Below are positions 6,797 through 11,618 of a stretch of 11,618 bases of DNA, in pieces. The notes beneath the pieces were generated by a model. It did not search any database, was not told the origin of the DNA, and was given only the letters and a program-made list of their open reading frames with translations. Source of the stretch: Zygnema cylindricum. Its lineage: Eukaryota; Streptophyta; Zygnematophyceae; Zygnematales; Zygnemataceae. The translations under genes and the position numbers were made by a program. How positions within the stretch are numbered: position 1 is the stretch's first letter; every line of letters begins with the position of its first letter. The DNA is taken from positions 1 through 11,618 of the forward strand of contig JBBHKE010001587.1 in NCBI GenBank assembly GCA_037447655.1, written 5' to 3'.

Positions 6797-8263
6797 ATGG
6801 TGGAGGAAAACTCTACAAAGAGAGAAGACACAAAAGTTGTTTTTGGAGTTGGAGAATAGGAGAAGCTATCAATGGCAAAAGAGAGTCTCACAATTCAGTT
6901 TGATCGAGCGACTATAGAGGAACTTTACGAATTTCTCAAGGCAAAAAGAGAAGGTCAATCATTCGGTAAAACTCCTACCTTTGGTGGCAATTCAGATGAT
7001 GAGAGTTCTAAGAAGAAAGTCAAAAATGGCAAAATAGAAGTACCTTTTTATGATGATGATGATGAGTCAAGTTTAGATGAAGAGTCAGATTACAAGGTGT
7101 CTTCTAAGACTATCATGCTTAATGGAAATATTTATTCTGTATGGAAGAGATATATCCAGGGAACCTTTACTCCAAAGAAAACAAGGTGTCTTCTAAGACT
7201 ATCATGCTTAATGGAAATAATTATCCTATATGGAAGAGATGTATTCAGGGAACCTTTACTCCAAAGAAATTGTGGGAAATACTTACTAGAGAAGAGAAAA
7301 GACCATTAGATGAAAAAGCAAGGAAAAAATGGGATACTACAAATATGGCAGCTATGACTTCATTACTTCAGAGTAGTAGTACTTCGGTTCATGAGCATAT
7401 GTTAACTCATAATACAGCTCATGCTTGTTGGACCCATCTTCAAAACTTGTATGAGAAAGGATTTGCAACTAAGTCTAATTATGTATTTCAGGACTTTATT
7501 CAATTTAGGATGAAGAGTATTGAGTCGATTTATGATACTCTGAAAAGATTTAATGTTTTGATACAACAGTTGAATAGCGCAGGAAAGTTTCCTTCGAAGA
7601 TGAAAAAGTATTCGTTTTTCTAAATGGATTACCATCTAAGTTTGATGTCACATTAGAAGTTATAAGATCTACAGAGGATCCTACTTTTGATTTTGCTATT
7701 AACCTTATTAAAGGTACAGACAAGAGTAAAGAGAAAGAGAGTAGAGGATTTGGAAAAAGAATGTAAACCTCACCGACACGTCTGAGGTATACTCCCTACG
7801 TGGTCGTGGAGGTAGAGGAAGGTTAAGATCAAGAGGGGGTAGAAACAATTTTCAGTATTCAGGATTTGGAAGAGGTTATAACGATCAAGGTGATGTAACA
7901 CATGTTACTTGTTATAAGTATAATAAGGAAGGACATATGGCTACTAACTGTCCAGATAGGGAAAAGCAATGCAATATTTGTTGGAAATGGGGACATGTTA
8001 GTGCTCAGTGTTTTCAACGAAATGGAGGAAGATCATCTTTCTACTCGGAAAGAGGAAGAGGTCGAAGTGGACAACGAGGACGAGGTCGTGGAAGATTTAG
8101 ACAATCACGTGGAGGAGGACATCAAACTCACTATTCAGATTTTTATGACGATCAAGGCGATAATTCTGTAAACTTTTCTATGATGATGAAAGAAGATGGA
8201 AATGTTGTTGTCAATTCTGCAAATTCTGCATGTGGGTGTCAAAGTTTTAAAGATTGGATAGTG
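6797..8263 (+). pseudogene. Copia gag (UBN2-type) with two zinc knuckles, frame-broken
   Basis: An ATG at 6797 opens 20 codons, a TAG (6857-6859) follows, and the same frame resumes to the ATG at 6872 (MAKESLTIQFDRATIEELYE); the original start may be either. An acidic stretch (DDDDESSLDEESD) leads to the UBN2-like domain: NGNNYPIWKRCIQGTFTPKK, WTHLQNLYEKG and VFLNGLPSKFDVTLEVIRS, about residues 80-290. An 89-bp duplication, a shift near 7595 and another between 7766 and 7797 break the frame. An Arg-Gly-rich segment precedes knuckle 1, CYKYNKEGHMATNC (7910-7951), whose second Cys is Tyr (7919-7921). Knuckle 2, CNICWKWGHVSAQC (7970-8011), is intact. A second RGG-rich segment follows. The match ends at KDWIV (8263), just before the protease Asp. 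Gag forms the virus-like particle and binds element RNA. Confidence 0.85.
7092..7269 (+). repeat. 89-bp tandem duplication in copia gag
   Basis: Segment 7092-7180 (starting ACAAGGTGTCTTC) is repeated at 7181-7269 with about five or six mismatches. Both copies encode the same stretch around IMLNGN-Y--WKR-IQGTFTPKK, but 89 is not a multiple of three, so the frame is lost at the join. The second copy is the one continuous with the rest of gag. Confidence 0.95.
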
Positions 8264-8454
8264 GTCGTGCATGAGAGACAAGCAAGCAAACATGCATCAA
8301 AACCAACAAAGTCATGCTCGCAAACATTTATAACAACGAAAATAAATATGTAATGCCAAAATGTATATACACCATGAGAAGGAATAAATATGAAAATGAC
8401 CCAAAAATAGAAGAGGAAGAATACTCCCCTAAAGTGAAGTGGACCCAATAATTT
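8264..8454. other. Junction stretch between elements D and C
   Basis: About 190 bp not assignable to either neighbour. The plus frame runs on to a stop at 8351 without similarity to copia protease; the minus frame runs hydrophobic and AT-driven after the element C protease. There is no clear target-site duplication or LTR end. Confidence 0.45.
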
Positions 8455-8890
8455 AGAGGGACGGTAGGAGAAGGTCTGATAATGCATATCGACTCCACCA
8501 CTGATTCGGAAGATAACATCCAGTCCCACTAAGCATTCGTAGTCATTGCATTTGGTGACAAATGCTTGGATAGAAACTTCCACGGACTCACCCTCAGTTC
8601 CGTTTTGGAATCGAAAGGTGAGCGGGTCCTTCGTGATTCCAAGCACCGGCTCCGTGGTATCGGCTGAAGTGAGAAGCCGAGTTGCCGTGGCTTGAAGCTT
8701 GTCTGCGGTCAGACCAAACTTGAGCGCAAATCCGGATCCGAGGATCATAGGTTTGGCTCAGGTGTCCATGAGAGGGAGAGAAGGAGCAACACCATCAACG
8801 TAGAAGGACTTTTGAGAATTGTCCAGGAAACTAATGAGAGGATCAAGGTCACATCGCTCATCCGCGGTAACCGGCTGAATAACTGAAAGG
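8455..8890 (-). pseudogene. Element C retropepsin with a stop in its active-site motif
   Basis: The minus frame reads ADERCDLDPLISFLDNSQK, SFYVDGVAPSLPLMDT, stop (TGA, 8758-8760), AKPMILGSGFALKFGLTADK and on to YECLVGLDVIF, ending in MHYQTFSYRP near 8455. VDG, then hydrophobic-DTGA, then P-ILG and a late VGLDVI are the retropepsin landmarks in order, over a normal length. The catalytic Asp (8764-8766) and Thr are kept, but the Gly of DTG is a TGA stop, one base from GGA. Such proteases cut the gag-pol polyprotein. The copy is dead unless the stop is read through, for which nothing argues. A frame change near 8890 separates it from the preceding linker. Confidence 0.75.
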
Positions 8891-9382
8891 CTCTACGGTT
8901 CAGCTGCAACGCCCTCAAAGCGGCGGCTGCATCGAACTCGTCAACAAGGGGAGAGGCTTTGGGAAACTCATTAGGAAAGGGAGAGGCCCTGGGGGCTTCA
9001 TCAATCATGGTAGAAATGATGCTTAGCCGTTTTTTGACTCGAGGTGCATCATGTATGGTACTATCCAGAATGGTGTGAGCTTCAGCCACAATGGAGGAAG
9101 ATGTGTCTGGTAGAGGTGAGAGAGATTCTTTCTCGAAAAAAGTGAAAGACAAATATTCTGTAATTTATCGTCTCGATTGTGATCAGGCGAGCCCTTACCA
9201 AAAGTAGCTGCGCGTTGTTGGACAGTAGAATCCCAGAGGATTCGGCCAGCCAACGATGGCATATAGACGACTGTTTTTGCCATCCGCGTGAATTGGGGTT
9301 TCATTTCGGCCATGAAGGCGGCAAATTGCTCCTTCATCATGGCGGCCATTATGACTTGTAACTCGGCCTTTTCCCTCCCTCT
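8891..9382 (-). pseudogene. Element C linker between zinc knuckles and protease
   Basis: After a stop at 9383-9385 the gag frame continues RGREKAELQVIMAAMMKEQF with a Met/Ala-rich helix, then MAKTVVYMPSLAGRILWDS. It shifts frame by about 9100 into a Ser/Pro-rich stretch with SIISTMIDEAPRASPFPNEF and EFDAAAALRALQLNRRAFQ. No domain is recognised; position and composition fit a flexible gag-pro linker. Confidence 0.55.
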
Positions 9383-9385
9383 TCA

Positions 9386-10531
9386 AGAGATATTAGGCGG
9401 AGTCGCCTCTTTTTTGGTCTCTGTAGGAGGAGTGGCCGGCTTGGCAAAACGGGCGGAAATTCCACCGTTCTGAATCTGATTCAGATACGAGAAATTAGGG
9501 TCCTTAACATGACAACGTTGGACATAATGTCCTTTCTGTTGGCAATGGGTGCATGTGGCCGACTTATTTGGGTACATGCGGGCAGCGTGCCCCGTGTTTC
9601 CATATCGGAAACACAATCGGTCTCCGGAATTAAATTGCGGGTTTCCCATGGCTGGGGTCTTTGGAGACCTATTAGAAAGCCACGGGTTCCTCGGAGGTGG
9701 TGGGGATTGGTCAAATTGGTTTACTTAAGATTAGGGATTTTCGAGAGCATCCCACCACGACAATTGCATCTCATACCTAACAGCATATTCAGCCGCTTGC
9801 TCAAAGGTAAATTTCAGCCCGTATGTTTGACTGAGATGAGTCTGAATAAATATTTTCAATTGAGGAGGAAACCGTCCCACGAATTTTTGGACAGCCTCTA
9901 CATCGGATATAAGGTCCGATAATGAGTCTCGAAGGTTTTCCATTCCAGCTCGTAAAGCAGGGACAGTCTCACTCGGCCTACGTTTGAAGTTCATCAACTT
10001 CTTAACCTGAACTAGATTTTGCATCCCGTATTCTTCCTCGAGAAGATCGAACATGACCGATAGTGGGTCACGTAAAAGAATTAATCCTCTCGATCTAGAT
10101 GGAATTGCCGCACGGGCAATCACAGCTTACTGCTGGGGAATTTTCGGGATGGCTGGATATAGCTCATCCCCATGAACGTCTAATACTGCTAGAACAACCG
10201 CCTAGTAGGGAATTTCTACCTGGTCGGGAACGGCTGGGAGTCCTGCAAAGGGTGGAGAGTGATCTGTCATTTGAGAGATACTCTTATACTTCCGTGTATA
10301 TAAAGTGAGAGCCGAATCGCGAACGTATTGATCGAGGAGAGAGAAAGCGACCCTAAGGTCAAACCGGTCTTGATATCTGAAGGTTAAGTCCCTCGTTTTT
10401 GTGTCATAAAGTATGCGGAAATGAGATAAGGACATGGTATCGTTCAATTCGGAAAAACATATCAGATCCTCACCCATGGATCTATCCGAGGAGGAAGCCA
10501 TGTCAGTCAAGGAGGATGCACGGTTGTTCAA
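9386..10531 (-). pseudogene. Element C gag with capsid-like region and two zinc knuckles
   Basis: One minus frame runs from about 10531 with stops at 10202-10204, 10124-10126 and two near 9728. The first in-frame ATG is at 10501 (MASSSDRSMGEDLICFSEL), but residues upstream may belong to the protein starting at 10802. The segment FDLLEEEYGMQNLVQVKKLM to YGLKFTFEQAAEYAVRYEMQ (about 10050-9755) resembles the helical retrotransposon gag capsid domain. After a Pro-rich linker, knuckle 1 is CFRYGNTGHAARMY (9572-9613), with Tyr at two of the four ligand positions. Knuckle 2, CTHCQQKGHYVQRC (9512-9553), is perfect. Capsid assembly and RNA packaging are the family roles. Confidence 0.75.
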
Positions 10532-10538
10532 ATTTGGA

Positions 10539-10802
10539 CTAACGAATTGAAATGTAAGAGATAAAAAGATTTCCTCCGAAAAGTCTTCTGGCTTTATCTA
10601 GGTATGACCTAAAGGAAACCGAGGATAATGGTGAAACTGTGGTCAATACTGATCGAACTGACGGAGATTTAGGGGCCGCAACCGAAACTGGTGCGTTCAT
10701 AGACTCGGAAAAACTAGAAAGATTTATCTGTGGTGGACGGAAAACTGTCCCGCCGCGGGTAAATCCGGATTGATAACGTAAGTTATCCCAATCCGTGGGC
10801 AT
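10539..10802 (-). pseudogene. Probable N-terminus of element C gag
   Basis: The ATG at 10802 opens an 87-codon frame: MPTDWDNLRYQSGFTRGG, Ser/Pro/Val-rich middle, ending SFRSYLDKARRLFGG before a chance-looking tail. The composition looks coding, and it ends just where the main gag frame begins, so a frameshift near 10540 probably split one protein. It could instead be a separate upstream frame. Confidence 0.5.
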
Positions 10803-11081
10803 AAACGAAGAGAAAACCCTGGATTACGACTATGAAAGAAGGAAATGGCCTAATTGAGGTGCGTCAAACAAAAGGCCAAACCACACAAGACAAGCTAACA
10901 CACGAAGTCTCTATCAAGACCCGGTAGTTAGATCTAGCAAAAAGTCGAAATACCAAAACCTCTTCCCTACAAACAATGGGGCAAGGCCAAAGGGCCAGAT
11001 CTATAAAAACAAACAGAGAACTATCCCCACACTTTTCAATGCAGATCTACAGCGACATAGACAGAAAATTGTCTAAACAGT

Positions 11082-11160
11082 GCCACCCACGGCAAGATCT
11101 ATGAAAGAAAATCCAATCCAGATAGTCACAGGGAAACCTCAAGGCCACTCACGGCCAGAT
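11082..11160 (+). repeat. 17-bp imperfect direct repeat in leader
   Basis: GCCACCCACGGCAAGAT (11082-11098) recurs as GCCACTCACGGCCAGAT (11144-11160), two mismatches, period 62 bases. Confidence 0.75.
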
Positions 11161-11194
11161 AACTTGCAAGGAAAGCAAGGAAAATGCAAATGCT

Positions 11195-11219
11195 AAAAAA
11201 AAAGGTTCGTAATAGAACC
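11195..11219 (-). terminator. Short hairpin followed by a T9 run (minus strand)
   Basis: On the minus strand GGTTC (11219-11215), a 6-base loop and GAACC (11208-11204) are followed by nine T. The form resembles a Pol III stop, but no Pol III gene was found upstream, so it may be chance. Confidence 0.25.
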
Positions 11220-11230
11220 AATCCACACCG

Positions 11231-11618
11231 ATCCCCTAGACGAGTGTCCAAACTACAAAGGTACGCTCCTGCACCCGCAAAACATAGTGATACTTACAGA
11301 ACACCTTTAATAATGTGGTGATTATCAAAGGTGAGCCTTGGCTGACAGTCACAGTCGGGCTTTGCTGAGCGCCAAAGCTTGATCCGCACAACAATCCGAG
11401 GAACCGTTTATAGAACCACTGTTCAACACCCAAGTGATCAATATCCTGCTTGGGTATGCGTATCAGCGCTATACCACACTATACCCTGTTGTTGTGGAAA
11501 CCTTGAGTCCTCTCTATATCTCGTTGCTATACTGCCATGCTGCACTAAGTTCAACATCGCAGCAGGAAACCTTGAGCACTACACCTGTTGCTGTACTGCT
11601 ATGCTGCGCTGATCTGAC
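11231..11618. other. Upstream flank of element C, possible LTR
   Basis: A 65-codon minus-strand frame (11433 to 11236) has no recognised domain. TGGCGC on the minus strand at 11374-11369 could mimic a primer site but continues without a match to a tRNA end that I recognise. The stretch ends in an imperfect repeat at 11496-11610. Confidence 0.4.
11496..11610 (+). repeat. Imperfect tandem repeat of 64-69 bp at window end
   Basis: GGAAACCTTGAG occurs at 11496-11507 and 11565-11576. Each is followed by a GTTGCT-TACTGC-ATGCTGC-CT block (11523-11546 and 11587-11610, three mismatches). The array may continue beyond the window. Confidence 0.8.

Larger units (their letters stand above)
6086..8263 (+). 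mobile_element. Element D: 5' part of a Ty1/copia retrotransposon
   Basis: Plus strand: candidate LTR (6086-6734), tRNA-iMet primer binding site (6737-6748), short leader, then gag with the UBN2-type domain and two CCHC knuckles. It is cut at about 8263, exactly where the protease should begin. No second LTR, integrase, reverse transcriptase or RNase H is present in the window. Confidence 0.75.
8455..10802 (-). mobile_element. Element C: gypsy-like gag-protease fragment
   Basis: Minus strand, ATG at 10802, running through gag, two zinc knuckles, a helical linker and a retropepsin to about 8455. The parts join logically across three frame changes (near 10535, 9100 and 8890) and several stops. 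No reverse transcriptase follows. A 430-bp leader-like region lies upstream, but no convincing primer binding site or LTR end was found. Confidence 0.65.
10803..11230 (-). other. Leader-like region upstream of element C gag
   Basis: No open frame of note. On the plus strand the word AGATCT occurs at 10930, 10997, 11043 and 11095, spaced 46-67 bases apart, often next to GGCC or GGC. This looks like an untranslated leader built from degenerate 50-60 bp repeats, in the position expected between primer site and gag. Confidence 0.45.

Noticed and set aside
8239-8454. Continuation of the element C frame as a hydrophobic membrane tail
   Set aside because: The residues after the protease are AT-driven Phe/Ile runs with an equally open neighbouring frame, as expected of non-coding sequence.
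11203-11220. TGGTTCTATTACGAACC (minus) as a primer binding site
   Set aside because: It is a self-complementary hairpin, and its complement is not a tRNA 3' end I recognise.
11355-11374. TGGCGC on the minus strand as a primer binding site for element C
   Set aside because: Only the first six bases resemble Lys/Asp-type primer sites; the rest does not match any tRNA 3' end I recognise, and no LTR end is clear.

Overview
This is eukaryotic, almost certainly plant, DNA. It holds no intact gene. It is a stack of decayed LTR-retrotransposon pieces between stretches of anonymous intergenic sequence. The plant call rests on a copia-type primer binding site (TGGTATCAGAGC, matching plant initiator tRNA-Met) right after a candidate LTR end, on the gag/zinc-knuckle/retropepsin modules, and on many nested, frame-broken fragments, as expected of a large repeat-rich genome. 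No prokaryotic operon, rRNA or CRISPR is visible.

Layout. Positions 1-2680 are non-coding: two degenerate tRNA-like pieces (244-312 and 409-487, minus strand), a 45-bp minisatellite of three units (1410-1544), a 47-bp duplication beside it, a 16-bp direct repeat and small palindromes. Element A (3790 down to 2683, minus) has three gag zinc knuckles, a gypsy-like retropepsin with a ruined active site, and then, in the same frame, the C-terminal end of a copia-type integrase. Element B (6085 down to 3781, minus) is a second gag-protease fragment, with two widely spaced zinc knuckles, a long charged and proline-rich linker and a retropepsin whose VDTGA motif is intact. Element D (6086-8263, plus) is the 5' part of a copia element: LTR, primer binding site and a gag with two zinc knuckles, cut just before the protease catalytic Asp should appear. 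Element C (10802 down to about 8455, minus) is a third gypsy-like gag-protease fragment with an upstream leader (10803-11230) of short degenerate repeats; its protease motif contains a stop codon.

None of the four elements shows a reverse transcriptase or RNase H. Sequence is lost at, or soon after, the protease in every case, and each reading frame carries stops and frameshifts. Three frameshifts are caused by local tandem duplications (19, 20 and 89 bp) inside coding sequence. Nothing here is likely to be translated into a working protein. The interest lies in the structure and decay pattern: a gypsy/copia chimera, repeated loss of zinc-knuckle cysteines and protease active sites, and frame-breaking microduplications. 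I found no convincing new system.
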